A stretch of 64,000 bases of DNA from CAZTPJ01 sp964614515 (GTDB taxonomy: Bacteria > Planctomycetota > Phycisphaerae > Phycisphaerales > UBA1924), in the NCBI GenBank assembly GCA_964614515.1, contig CAZTPJ010000002.1, positions 24,442 to 88,441 on the forward strand, in the 5' to 3' direction. Shown piece after piece: positions 24,662 to 32,990 of the stretch. The stretch's first letter is position 1. Each line of letters starts with the position of its first letter. The translations under genes were made by a program, and so were the position numbers. The notes under the pieces were generated by a model. The model saw nothing but the letters and a program-made list of their open reading frames with translations, had not been told where the DNA came from and did not search any database.

Positions 24662-25978
24662 ATGGAACGCCTGTATGTCGGCCCGTCGAAGTACAAGCCG
24701 CTCTGGGCCGATGCGCTTCACGAGCGCAACGATGACGTACTCGAAGCGATCGCCCACAAGGATGCGCCGGGCGCGGCCCTGTTCGAGTTGGAGGGGTATG
24801 TCAACGGCGTGTATCGCATGGCCCAGCGGTTGGGCATGGACCCCGCGGATGTCAGCGACCGGGCGCAGCGCGTGGTGCCGCACATCGAGGCCGTGCGCCT
24901 GTCGCTCGGGCCGCGCGTGCGCGAGTTTGATCTGACGCTGATGCGGTGGGTTCGTCGGTCGAGCGCACTTTCGCCTGTACTTGGGGCGGGCGCGACGATG
25001 GATGCGGGTGGGCCGTCGTGGGCCGGGCTGGTTCGTTTCATTCTCAGCGCGGCGCTCACCACTGGCCACGAGGTTCGCCGCATGGCGAACATCCCCACGT
25101 CCGATGGCTCGGTCAAACGCCTCGAATGGGAGACGATCAAAGTCGAGCGATTCACCCCCGAGCAGGAAGCCGAGGCACGCCGGATCATCGCTCGCATTGA
25201 TGACAAGTCCGCGGACACGCCGACGCTGATGCGCGGCGCGGAGATGTGCGTGTCGCTGTTCGGCCAGCACCTGTTCACGCTCATCACCGATGTGTTGTAC
25301 GACAAATGCGACGACGCGCCCATGGGCCGACGCACACCAGGACCGATTCATCGCGCCGTGGCCGAACTCGCGGATCACATCCCCGTGCCCGATCGCGGGC
25401 CGGGCCTCTTTCCCGGTTGGGACAGCATCATCACATACAACTTTGACGACCTGATGGGTGAAGCGCTCGACGACGCGGGTCTGCCGCGCGCGGCCTGGGC
25501 CATGCGCGGCAATGAACTCGCGGGCGATCCCAACGAAGCCGCGCGAAAGGCGGGGCAGAACGCCGTCTATCAGCCAATCTACCACGTTCATGGGTATACA
25601 CCGCGCCGCTTCTTCCTCATCACGAATGTCAAATATGTCCTGGCCGACTCGCAATACACGCTTTTCTACAGCGATCTCAACCACGGCGTCCTCGGAAAGA
25701 TGTTTCAGGATCACCTGGCCCATCCCATTCGCTACGGCCTGTACATCGGCTGCTCCTTCACCGACGAAGCCATGAACAACGTGCTTCGCCGCGCGGCCGA
25801 GCGCCTGCCCGGGCGATATCACTACGCGATGCTGCAATGGCCGGGGCCGGGTTCACAGTCCGACGCCGATGGGGCCACGCTTCGCGACGCGAGCGCACGA
25901 TACACGGCCTTTGGGGTTCGGCCGGTGTGGTTTGATCGGTTCGATGAAATCCCCGCGATGATTCGCTCGCTGCGTTAG
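24662..25978 (+). CDS. SIR2-like (SIR2_2) domain protein
   Basis: The 438-residue protein is preceded by GGGAGG. After an N-terminal helical region of about 100 residues comes the NAD-binding loop VLGAGATMDAGGPSW (106-120), YNFDDLMGEAL with Asn260, a QPIYHVHGYTPRR segment with His308 and His310, and YGLYIGCSFTDEAMNNVLR near 358-376. These are the landmarks of SIR2-like domains found in many antiphage NADases, and the Asn and His needed for NAD hydrolysis are retained. No partner gene (TIR, Argonaute, helicase) is next to it, so a stand-alone NADase or a housekeeping role are both open. Its stop overlaps the stop of the opposing TPR remnant. Confidence 0.82.
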   Translation: MERLYVGPSKYKPLWADALHERNDDVLEAIAHKDAPGAALFELEGYVNGVYRMAQRLGMDPADVSDRAQRVVPHIEAVRLSLGPRVREFDLTLMRWVRRSSALSPVLGAGATMDAGGPSWAGLVRFILSAALTTGHEVRRMANIPTSDGSVKRLEWETIKVERFTPEQEAEARRIIARIDDKSADTPTLMRGAEMCVSLFGQHLFTLITDVLYDKCDDAPMGRRTPGPIHRAVAELADHIPVPDRGPGLFPGWDSIITYNFDDLMGEALDDAGLPRAAWAMRGNELAGDPNEAARKAGQNAVYQPIYHVHGYTPRRFFLITNVKYVLADSQYTLFYSDLNHGVLGKMFQDHLAHPIRYGLYIGCSFTDEAMNNVLRRAAERLPGRYHYAMLQWPGPGSQSDADGATLRDASARYTAFGVRPVWFDRFDEIPAMIRSLR

Positions 25979-26862
25979 TTGGATTGGGACGATGCGCTCA
26001 TCATCGGTCGCCCGGCGGCTTCGAGTTCGCGACGAAACAGAATCGTCTGCCTGTGCGACTCGCCAAGGACACGTAGCGACACCGTTAGCGCTTCGCTCAA
26101 CAGGTCAACCCCGTCCTGCGTTCGCCCTTGGCGCAGCCTGCACATCCCAAGCACGCCCCGCGCCGCGGCTGACTTGAAGTGTGATGGGGGCATCGAGACA
26201 TCGGCGGTGCGCACCGCCTCACGTGCGGCCGTCTCCGCCTGATCCAGGTTGTCACACGCCATCTCCGCTCGCGCCAGGCGTTCGAGGATGTCCACCAGCG
26301 TTTGATGCTCAGCGCCGAGCGCCGCGGTCGCGATCGCGCGGGCCTGCTCAAGTTCGCGCACGGCCTCTTCACCTCGATCGCTCTTGATCAACATGTCGCC
26401 AAGTTCCGCGCGAGCGATGGCTTCAAGAAAGTGATCCGGGCCGCCGGCCGCGATGACTCCCGCGAGGCCCTCGCGCAGCAGGGGTTCGGCCTCATCCAGA
26501 CGCCCGGCACGATGAACGATCCATCCGAGTTTGCATCGACCCGACGCCGTGATCAGGTGTGATTCGCCCAGCACCCGAAGTCGCATGGCCTGGGCATCAC
26601 GCATGAGCGATTCGGCTTCCGCGCATTCGTCGCACATGGCAAGCGCCATCGCCAGGTTCGCCATGGTGCCCGCGATGTTCGGGTGATCGCCGCCGCGAAC
26701 CGCGCGATCAATCTCGAGGGACTCCCGGAACATCCGAACCTGCCCGTGAATGTCGCCCAGACGCCCGAGTATGATCGCGAGATTGTTGAGCGTCGACGCG
26801 ACCGAGCCGCCTTTGCCGCCGCTGAGTCGTCGTCGCAGTTCAAGCCCCAGCGCCCACCCGGC
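25975..26862 (-). pseudogene. C-terminal remnant of a TPR (kinesin light chain-type) protein
   Basis: From about 26862 down to the stop at 25975 the minus strand encodes about 290 residues of KLC-type tetratricopeptide repeats: LGLELRRRLSGG, STLNNLAIILGRLGD, GTMANLAMALAMCDE, ARAELGDMLIKSDRG and AARGVLGMCRLRQGRTQDG. Upstream of 26862 the frame remains open but is antisense to a dockerin coding sequence and has no TPR character or credible start. The gene has therefore lost its N-terminus. The end resembles the C-terminus of planctomycete Ser/Thr kinase-TPR proteins, so the missing part may have been a kinase. That is an inference. Confidence 0.7.
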
Positions 26863-27168
26863 GAAGGCGTGCGATTCCGCATTATCGAGGCCCAGACGCT
26901 CACCGGCGACTTCGACAGCGTGAACCTCCCCACGCCACCAGAGGGCGACAAGAGCGTGTACATCCGCGGCCATGACTTCGTCGAGATCCTCTCCACCAAT
27001 ATCGCGGACTTCGATGAGGATGGATTCCTGACGATCTTCGACTTCCTCCTCTTCGGCAACCTGTGGTCGCAGAACGACCCGCGCGCGGACCTCGACCAGT
27101 CCACCGGCGTGGGGGTCTTTGACATCTTCGACTTCATCGCGTTCGGGAACCTGTTCTCTCGCGGATGA
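26863..27168 (+). pseudogene. C-terminal remnant of a dockerin-anchored exported protein
   Basis: On the plus strand from about 26865 the sequence reads FRIIEAQTLTGDFDSVNLP, the last beta-strands of an extracellular domain, then two dockerin-type repeats (DEDGFLTIFDFLLFGNLW and STGVGVFDIFDFIAFGNLF) and ends SRG. There is no signal peptide or N-terminal domain: upstream sequence is the antisense of a TPR gene. It also lacks the terminal Gly-Cys found in the four other copies and the cysteines between repeats. It is best read as the tail of a gene cut by a rearrangement. Confidence 0.7.
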
Positions 27169-27201
27169 TGTGCGCAACGGCCATGAAGCCGCGCATAGAA
27201 A

Positions 27202-27231
27202 AAGGCCCCGGGGATAGTTCCCCGGGGCCTT
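27202..27231. terminator. Strong bidirectional intrinsic terminator
   Basis: AAGGCCCCGGGG at 27202-27213 pairs perfectly with CCCCGGGGCCTT at 27220-27231 around a six-base loop (ATAGTT). A preceding A-run serves the opposite strand. It separates the dockerin remnant (+) from the PQQ/dockerin gene (-). Confidence 0.85.
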
Positions 27232-27276
27232 GTGATGCGCGAAACCTTACTGATTCGCGAACATTGACGCGATCTG

Positions 27277-28872
27277 TTATGGGCAGCCCTGCGTGAAGGC
27301 GTTGCCGAAGGCGAGGAAGTCGAAGATATCGCAGACGCCGACGCCGGTTGTCGTGTCGATGTCACACGCGCACGGATCCAAGGCCGTGAAGAGGTTGCCG
27401 AACGCGAGGAAGTCGAAGATGTCGCACTGGTCCTGGCCGGTTGTGATGTCAAAGTTGCACGCACAGGGGCAGCCGGAGTCAACGGTGATCTTGTGAACGT
27501 CGCCCTTGGCCGCGTCGTTGTGATGTCCGCCGTGGACCCAGAGGCTTCCGTCGGCGTCGATCGTGGCCGAGCCAGCGCCGAGGAAGGTCCAGCGGAGCGC
27601 GCCGCCGAAATCGGTGCGAAGGATCTCGGTGTAGGTGTTGCCTTCATCGCGGAGGACGACGAGTTCGCTGCGCTGGTTGCCGGTGCTGGCGCCGCACGGC
27701 TCGGCGGGGTTGTTGGGCGTTGTAAACTCCTGCTTGAGGGCATAGACGTACACGTCGCCGGAGGCCGTCTTGACGACCGACGTCGAGGTGTGCTCGCCAT
27801 TGTTATCGCGATATTCCCACGCGAGGTCGAGCGTCGCCCCGTTGTCCTCGAACGCCGCGATCACGCCGAACCCGCCGCCGCAGTACACGCGGTCATCCAT
27901 CACGGCCGGACGACCGAAGAAGTTGAACTCAAAGCCGCACTGGCCGCGATTGCCGGGGACTGACGCGAGGATGTTGCCGTTGCTCGCGTCGATGGACCAC
28001 AGCGAAGCCGTGAAGTTATCGTTGAACGTGGTGACGTAAATCTTCGAGCCGTCCTCGGAAAGGGCGCCCGATCCCCACCAGTTGAAGTTGCCCGGCCCGG
28101 CGAGATCCCAGACGACATTGAACGTATTGTCGCCGTTGTCCTCGAGCACCACGCCCGGGCCAAGATCGCCGTTGCCGAAATACGCGAAGCGCTGCTTGTT
28201 GTTGTCCGTCCACATCGGCCCGATCGCGCCGATGATCGAGTTGTACAGCGGGACATACGTCCACATGAGTTGGCCGGTGACGGAGTCCACGGCATAGATG
28301 TTGCCGGGCGACCCGGTGGTGGCGTTGCGCTCCATCACATAGATGTTCACGTTGCCGTTGACGTTGACCACATCGCCGATGAGCGGGCTGGCGCGAAGGC
28401 CGTGCGGGAACACGGGTGATGTGAACCCGGCCGCGGGCGTCAACGTGTCCTTGTTGAGTTTGACGAGGAAGGTGTTTCCGTTGCCGAGGAACTGGCAGGT
28501 GTAGATGCCATCTTCGCCGATGGCGACGCCGGCGTAGTTGCCGACCACACCGCCGAGTTCCGCGCTCTGGGCGAGGATGCTGCCGTTGGACGGATCGAGG
28601 CGATACACGATGGACGTGCCGGCCTGGTGCGTCTTGAAATAAATGTCTCCATCGTCATCGACGCTGAACCCGCCCGGCGAAACCGTGCCGATGTTCGGCA
28701 GCGTGAACGCCAGATTCGTCGCGGGACCGGCCGCCTCAACCGACGCGCGAAGGGCCTTGCCCCCCTTGAACCCCGGCCAGACCGAATTCACAAACTGCCC
28801 GTGCGCCGCGGAAGCGATCGCCCCGCACGCCGCAACGACAACCAACGCTCGAACACCTTGAGTCGCTTTCAT
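27277..28872 (-). CDS. Exported beta-propeller protein with C-terminal GC-type dockerin pair
   Basis: The start at 28872 is set by GGAAGGAG six bases upstream. A signal peptide ([20 protein letters not shown]) ends near SAAHG. The body of the 531-residue protein consists of PQQ/BamB-like blades with repeated YxxDxxTGxxxW patterns such as [32 protein letters not shown] and [13 protein letters not shown]. The last 70 residues are two dockerin-like repeats ([17 protein letters not shown] and [17 protein letters not shown]) ending TQGCP. It probably acts as a secreted scaffold or binding protein; no enzymatic motif is visible. Confidence 0.87.
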   Translation of the reverse strand: MKATQGVRALVVVAACGAIASAAHGQFVNSVWPGFKGGKALRASVEAAGPATNLAFTLPNIGTVSPGGFSVDDDGDIYFKTHQAGTSIVYRLDPSNGSILAQSAELGGVVGNYAGVAIGEDGIYTCQFLGNGNTFLVKLNKDTLTPAAGFTSPVFPHGLRASPLIGDVVNVNGNVNIYVMERNATTGSPGNIYAVDSVTGQLMWTYVPLYNSIIGAIGPMWTDNNKQRFAYFGNGDLGPGVVLEDNGDNTFNVVWDLAGPGNFNWWGSGALSEDGSKIYVTTFNDNFTASLWSIDASNGNILASVPGNRGQCGFEFNFFGRPAVMDDRVYCGGGFGVIAAFEDNGATLDLAWEYRDNNGEHTSTSVVKTASGDVYVYALKQEFTTPNNPAEPCGASTGNQRSELVVLRDEGNTYTEILRTDFGGALRWTFLGAGSATIDADGSLWVHGGHHNDAAKGDVHKITVDSGCPCACNFDITTGQDQCDIFDFLAFGNLFTALDPCACDIDTTTGVGVCDIFDFLAFGNAFTQGCP

Positions 28873-29175
28873 CGCCATCTCCTTCCAAAACGGTTTGACA
28901 CACGCGCCGGCCCGAGCGATGTGTACCGCGACCACCGACAAACCTCGCGGCCACCCTCGCTCGACCTCACGCCTTCCGGCGCTCCTCCGGGGCGACATTG
29001 CCCCGCGAACAGGGTATCAGAGTCTGGACGAAAATACAACCTTCGGCCAGCGAATGCCCCAAGACCGGTATACACCCGGGTGGAACGGGTGGCTCACATG
29101 CCGGTACACTACAGGGTTGCCGAGGACCGCCCCGCCGTCGGGGGCGTCCACGGCCGTCGCACGGGAGATTTAATC
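28873..29175. other. Divergent intergenic region, no gene seen
   Basis: This 303-base stretch separates two divergent genes and should hold both promoters. A TACACT (-10-like) lies at 29105-29110 for the plus-strand prepilin gene, without a clear -35. No RNA gene or repeat was recognised. Confidence 0.5.
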
Positions 29176-30126
29176 ATGCGTACGCACGTTCACCATCGTG
29201 GCTTCACGCTGATCGAACTGCTGGTGGTCATCGCGATCATCGCGCTGCTCATCTCGATCCTGCTTCCGGCCCTGGGCAACGCGCGCGAAGCCGGACGACA
29301 GACCAAGTGCATGTCGCAGGTCCGCCATTCCGCGCAGTCCACGCAGGCGTTCTCTGGAGAGCGCAACGGCCAAGCCCCCATCGCGGGACAGTTGTGGGGA
29401 TTCAATCAAAACACGTTCAGCCGAGACAACGCCATGCATCCCAGCGTATGGCGTAAGAACCTGACGTACTGGCGGAACTCGCAGTTCAATCTGTGGTTCC
29501 CGATGCCGTTCTTCCTCACACTCGCCGACTTCAACGGCGTGACATGGGAGCAGGACTCGCGCGAGAACATGATGCGAGCGGCGGGCACGCACGTCGAAAG
29601 CACCGGCGGACCCTTCCTCGAGTATTACAGATGTCCATCCGACAAGACCTTTGAGCTTGGCAACCAGGATCACGCCGGGATCTCGCTATATCCACTTGGG
29701 AACACGCAACAGTGGTGGACGCTGCCGTCCGTGGTTCCCGAGATGTCTTCATACGTCTTCAACGAATACGTCCTCGGACGAAGTCCAAATGCGCCGCAGT
29801 CTCCCAACGCCAGAACCGACGCGCTTATGGGCCGGCTGGTGGACGTCCCGTTTCCTAGTGAGATCTTTCTCTTTATGGATGGCGAGCCACGCCTGGAGTA
29901 TGACGCCGATCACTTGTTGACGGTCTGGCACGATCCCAATTCGCGGCGGTTCACGTTGCGGTTGTACCGCGATTCGATGCGAACCGTACAGCCCTTCACG
30001 GCCTCGCAACTCGATACGCAACGCCACCGTGGCGGCCTCACGGTCGGATACGTCGACGGCCACGCCAACACCACCACCATGAACGATGCCGGGCTGGATC
30101 GCGTTGTGATTTATCGACGCCAGTGA
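29176..30126 (+). CDS. Prepilin-like protein with H-X9-DG C-terminal motif (DUF1559-like)
   Basis: The 316-residue protein starts at the ATG at 29176, nine bases after GGGAG. The class III signal [21 protein letters not shown], cleaved after Gly9 by a prepilin peptidase, gives the usual hydrophobic N-terminal helix. The C-terminus has [17 protein letters not shown], where His is followed by nine residues and DG. This H-X9-DG motif marks a large planctomycete family of prepilin-processed proteins, often in many copies per genome. The role is not established. It could be exported through a type II secretion or pilus-like machine. Confidence 0.87.
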   Translation: MRTHVHHRGFTLIELLVVIAIIALLISILLPALGNAREAGRQTKCMSQVRHSAQSTQAFSGERNGQAPIAGQLWGFNQNTFSRDNAMHPSVWRKNLTYWRNSQFNLWFPMPFFLTLADFNGVTWEQDSRENMMRAAGTHVESTGGPFLEYYRCPSDKTFELGNQDHAGISLYPLGNTQQWWTLPSVVPEMSSYVFNEYVLGRSPNAPQSPNARTDALMGRLVDVPFPSEIFLFMDGEPRLEYDADHLLTVWHDPNSRRFTLRLYRDSMRTVQPFTASQLDTQRHRGGLTVGYVDGHANTTTMNDAGLDRVVIYRRQ

Positions 30127-30148
30127 CCCCGGACAGGACCCGCGAAAT

Positions 30149-31192
30149 TCACGCTGACTTCCATCGAACCGGGGCGCGATCCGACTTCGACGCCAGCACA
30201 CGCCACGCGCGTTCGAGCAGTTCGCGCAGGCCGATGCGCGCGGCCGCGCTGATGAGCAGAACATCGCCCGCGCGCGGCAGGTCAAGTTCGCGGGCGAGGG
30301 CGAGCCGCGCCTCATCGCGCGCCGCATCATCCTCAAGCAAATCCACTTTGCTCAGCACGATGATCTCATCTTTCTCCGCGAGTTCCGCCGAATATCGCCG
30401 TAGTTCCTCGCGGATCATGCGGTAGTTGTCCGCGGGGTTTGACCCATCCAGCGGCGCGGCCTCGACGAGGTGAATGAGCACGCGCGTCCGTTCGATGTGC
30501 CGCAGGAAGTCATGCCCCAGCCCATGGCCCTCGGCCGCGCCTTCGATCAAGCCCGGAATGTCGGCCAACACGATCCGACGATTCGCGTCGAGTTCCGTGA
30601 TGCCCAGCACCGGCGAGAGCGTGGTGAACGGATAATCGGCCACCTTGGGCGTCGCCTTTGTCACGGCCGCGAGCAGCGTGGACTTGCCCGCGTTGGGAAG
30701 CCCGACGATGCCGACATCGGCGATGAGTTTGAGTTCGAGGCGCAGCGTGCGCGATTCGCCCGGCTCGCCGGGGTCCGCGCGGCGCGGCGTCTGATTGGTC
30801 GCGGACTTGTAGTGATCGTTGCCCCAGCCACCGCGACCGCCGTGCGCGATGATCACGTCCGCACCGGGGCCAAGATCGTGCAGCAGTTCCCCGCTTTCAT
30901 CGTCAAACACCAGCGTCCCGGGCGGCACGCGGATGATCATGTCTTTGCCGTCACGACCGGAACTGTTTGTGCCCCCGCCAGGCTCGCCGGAGTTGGCGGA
31001 CCACTCCGGGCGACCGGCGAAGTCCATGAGCGTGTTGAGGCCGTCATCGACGCGCATGTGGATGTTGCCGCCACGACCGCCCGTGCCGCCATCTGGCCCG
31101 CCTTTGGGGATGTATTTCTCCCGCCGGAATGAGACACACCCCGGCCCGCCATCGCCGGCCTTGACTCGAATCACCGCCTGGTCAACGAACAT
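30149..31192 (-). CDS. obgE: GTPase ObgE/CgtA
   Basis: The ribosome-assembly GTPase is 347 residues from the ATG at 31192. The glycine-rich Obg fold comes first (FVDQAVIRVKAGDGGPGCVSF, FRREKYIPKGGPDGG, GGRGG repeats). Then comes the G domain with GLPNAGKSTLL, DIPGLIEGA and SKVDLLE. The C-terminal Obg-specific domain is short. It lies between the convergent prepilin gene and the PilZ gene, which is upstream on the same strand. Confidence 0.96.
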   Translation of the reverse strand: MFVDQAVIRVKAGDGGPGCVSFRREKYIPKGGPDGGTGGRGGNIHMRVDDGLNTLMDFAGRPEWSANSGEPGGGTNSSGRDGKDMIIRVPPGTLVFDDESGELLHDLGPGADVIIAHGGRGGWGNDHYKSATNQTPRRADPGEPGESRTLRLELKLIADVGIVGLPNAGKSTLLAAVTKATPKVADYPFTTLSPVLGITELDANRRIVLADIPGLIEGAAEGHGLGHDFLRHIERTRVLIHLVEAAPLDGSNPADNYRMIREELRRYSAELAEKDEIIVLSKVDLLEDDAARDEARLALARELDLPRAGDVLLISAAARIGLRELLERAWRVLASKSDRAPVRWKSA

Positions 31193-31214
31193 GGCGGAGT
31201 GTAGGTGGGCTGGG

Positions 31215-31586
31215 TCACGCGGCCCGTGCAAATCGCCCGGCATCGAGATTCGCCGCCAGCGTCGTGGCATCGCGCTCGTCGATGAACTCGGCGAACTTCG
31301 CGGCCATCTTATACGGCGCGGGATCATCCGCATCGCCGATCCACACGACATCCGCGATCGCACGCACGCGATCGCCTCGCGGCGAACTCGGCAGTTTCAG
31401 TTCAATGCTCACCCGCGTGCCGGGGGGAAGCGGCTCGTCGATCTCGAATCGCAGGCCGCCCCGACTGATGTCATACGCGTGCCCTTCGAGCCGACCCCGA
31501 CGCCCGGGGATGCGCACCTCAACCGGCACATAGCCCACCGGGAGTTTGTATCGACTGTGAGCGCGGCGATTCTGTGGCGTGGTCAT
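31215..31586 (-). CDS. PilZ-domain protein
   Basis: The 123-residue protein has GAGG upstream of the ATG at 31586. It is a single PilZ domain with an N-terminal RRAHSRYKL (RxxxR) and YDISRGGLRFE (D/NxSxxG), the two halves of the cyclic-di-GMP binding site. It is therefore a likely c-di-GMP receptor. A longer open frame upstream has no start site support. It lies 22 bases before obgE. Confidence 0.85.
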   Translation of the reverse strand: MTTPQNRRAHSRYKLPVGYVPVEVRIPGRRGRLEGHAYDISRGGLRFEIDEPLPPGTRVSIELKLPSSPRGDRVRAIADVVWIGDADDPAPYKMAAKFAEFIDERDATTLAANLDAGRFARAA

Positions 31587-31768
31587 CGTTGGTCCTCGTG
31601 GATTCCTATCGGTCCCTGCCCATGAGACCTTGACGATCCCGTGATGCGTGCGCACGACGCACCACGCGCAAAAAACGCCGCGCACCCAGTCAAGGGCGGC
31701 ACGGCGTGGAATGGAAGGGAGAAAGGCGGTCGCGGCCGGAGACCGGCCAACGCCGCCGAAGGGATTGG

Positions 31769-32737
31769 TTATGGACAGCCGCCGTCGAACAGGTTGCCGA
31801 AGCAAAGGAAGTCGAAGATGTCGCAGACGTTCCGGCCGGTGGAGCGGTCACACTCGCACGCGACGGGATCCGAGTTGGCGAAGTAGTTGCCGAACTGGAG
31901 GAAGTCGAAAATGTCCAGTGTGCCAGCGCCCGTGCTCGTGTCCATGTCCGCGTAGCACGTCACGACCAGATTGTCCCACGCCACCGTGTTGGACTCAGCC
32001 CCGGAGAACATGCGGAAGCCCGTCGGACGCGGCAAGCCGCCCGCCGCCCCGCCCTGGAGGTAGTAATCGGTCACGGCCACGGACGTGCGAGTGTTGGTCG
32101 CCAGATTCGTGATCGCCACATCGGTGATCAGATTGGCGGTGAAGTCGATGGAAGTCTCGAACTTGTACCACGTTCCGACGTCGAGTGGACTCCACTCCGG
32201 CCCCGGCAGCAGGCCCGGCGCGGCGGCCTGCACCCCGGCCGCGCTGTACGCCAGATATCCGCCAGCGAACGTCGTCACCGGCGCGCCGACCGGATACGAG
32301 AACAGGTTGATGTACGCCGCGGTCGTCACCGAGTCCTGCAGCGAGAACGAACCGGCGTTGTTGACGGCCGTGCCGTTGTTGAGAATCAGCACGTCATACC
32401 ACGCGCGAGTCCGAGCCGAGAGCGCGGTGTCGCGTTGAGCGCGGCCGAAGATGTTGCCGGGGTTGGAGATGGCGCCGGCGAACTGCGTCCCACCGTTTGG
32501 GTTGTTCGGCACGCCGATGGAGTTTCCGGCGTAGGTGTAGACCTTGTGATCCGTGCCACCTGCGGCAGGAAGATACCACCCATCCTGCCCGGTGAGCACA
32601 ACGCCCATCGGATCGCCATTGAGTCCATCGAGTTTGGTGCCATACTGCGCCATCGCCGAGCCTGAGCACGCGGCGATGATGGCCACGGAATACGCGCAGC
32701 GCGCGCGACAACGACGCGAAAAATCCTGAGCCTTCAT
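31769..32737 (-). CDS. Exported protein with C-terminal GC-type dockerin pair
   Basis: GGAGG is eight bases upstream of the ATG at 32737. The 322-residue protein has a signal peptide ending SAMAQ, then a beta-sandwich domain of about 230 residues (GWYLPAAGGTDHKVYTYAG ... GTWYKFETSIDF) that looks like a concanavalin/LamG-type jelly roll. Two dockerin-like repeats follow (STGAGTLDIFDFLQFGN and [17 protein letters not shown]), ending DGGCP. Carbohydrate binding is plausible from the fold but not shown. It is divergent from the transglutaminase-like gene. Confidence 0.85.
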   Translation of the reverse strand: MKAQDFSRRCRARCAYSVAIIAACSGSAMAQYGTKLDGLNGDPMGVVLTGQDGWYLPAAGGTDHKVYTYAGNSIGVPNNPNGGTQFAGAISNPGNIFGRAQRDTALSARTRAWYDVLILNNGTAVNNAGSFSLQDSVTTAAYINLFSYPVGAPVTTFAGGYLAYSAAGVQAAAPGLLPGPEWSPLDVGTWYKFETSIDFTANLITDVAITNLATNTRTSVAVTDYYLQGGAAGGLPRPTGFRMFSGAESNTVAWDNLVVTCYADMDTSTGAGTLDIFDFLQFGNYFANSDPVACECDRSTGRNVCDIFDFLCFGNLFDGGCP

Positions 32738-32990
32738 GTCTGCAACCTCCACACGCACGAGAGTCCCACGACGTCGTCCGCAACAAACGGACGGCGAGAC
32801 GGCCATGGAAGCGTGCGACACCCCCAGCGCCGCCGACGGTGTAGTTGACCATACTTTGCCTCGCTTGTCAAGCGGGCGACCACTTTCGCCACGCCGACAA
32901 CACCCCCACCCCACCCGGGGATGCACCCCCACGCCCGGGCTTGTGGTACAGTGTGACAGAATGTGGCCCACCCCGGTACGGAGCAAACCC

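Noticed and set aside
22982..25837. A 951-codon minus-strand frame running from the phosphoesterase through the antisense of the SIR2-like gene
   Set aside because: Only the part from 24550 down has a signal peptide and family motifs. The rest is antisense to a gene with better motifs; high G+C keeps such shadows open.
31587..31805. Long N-terminal extension of the PilZ protein
   Set aside because: The PilZ RxxxR starts near 31570 and GAGG precedes the ATG at 31586; the upstream part has no family resemblance.
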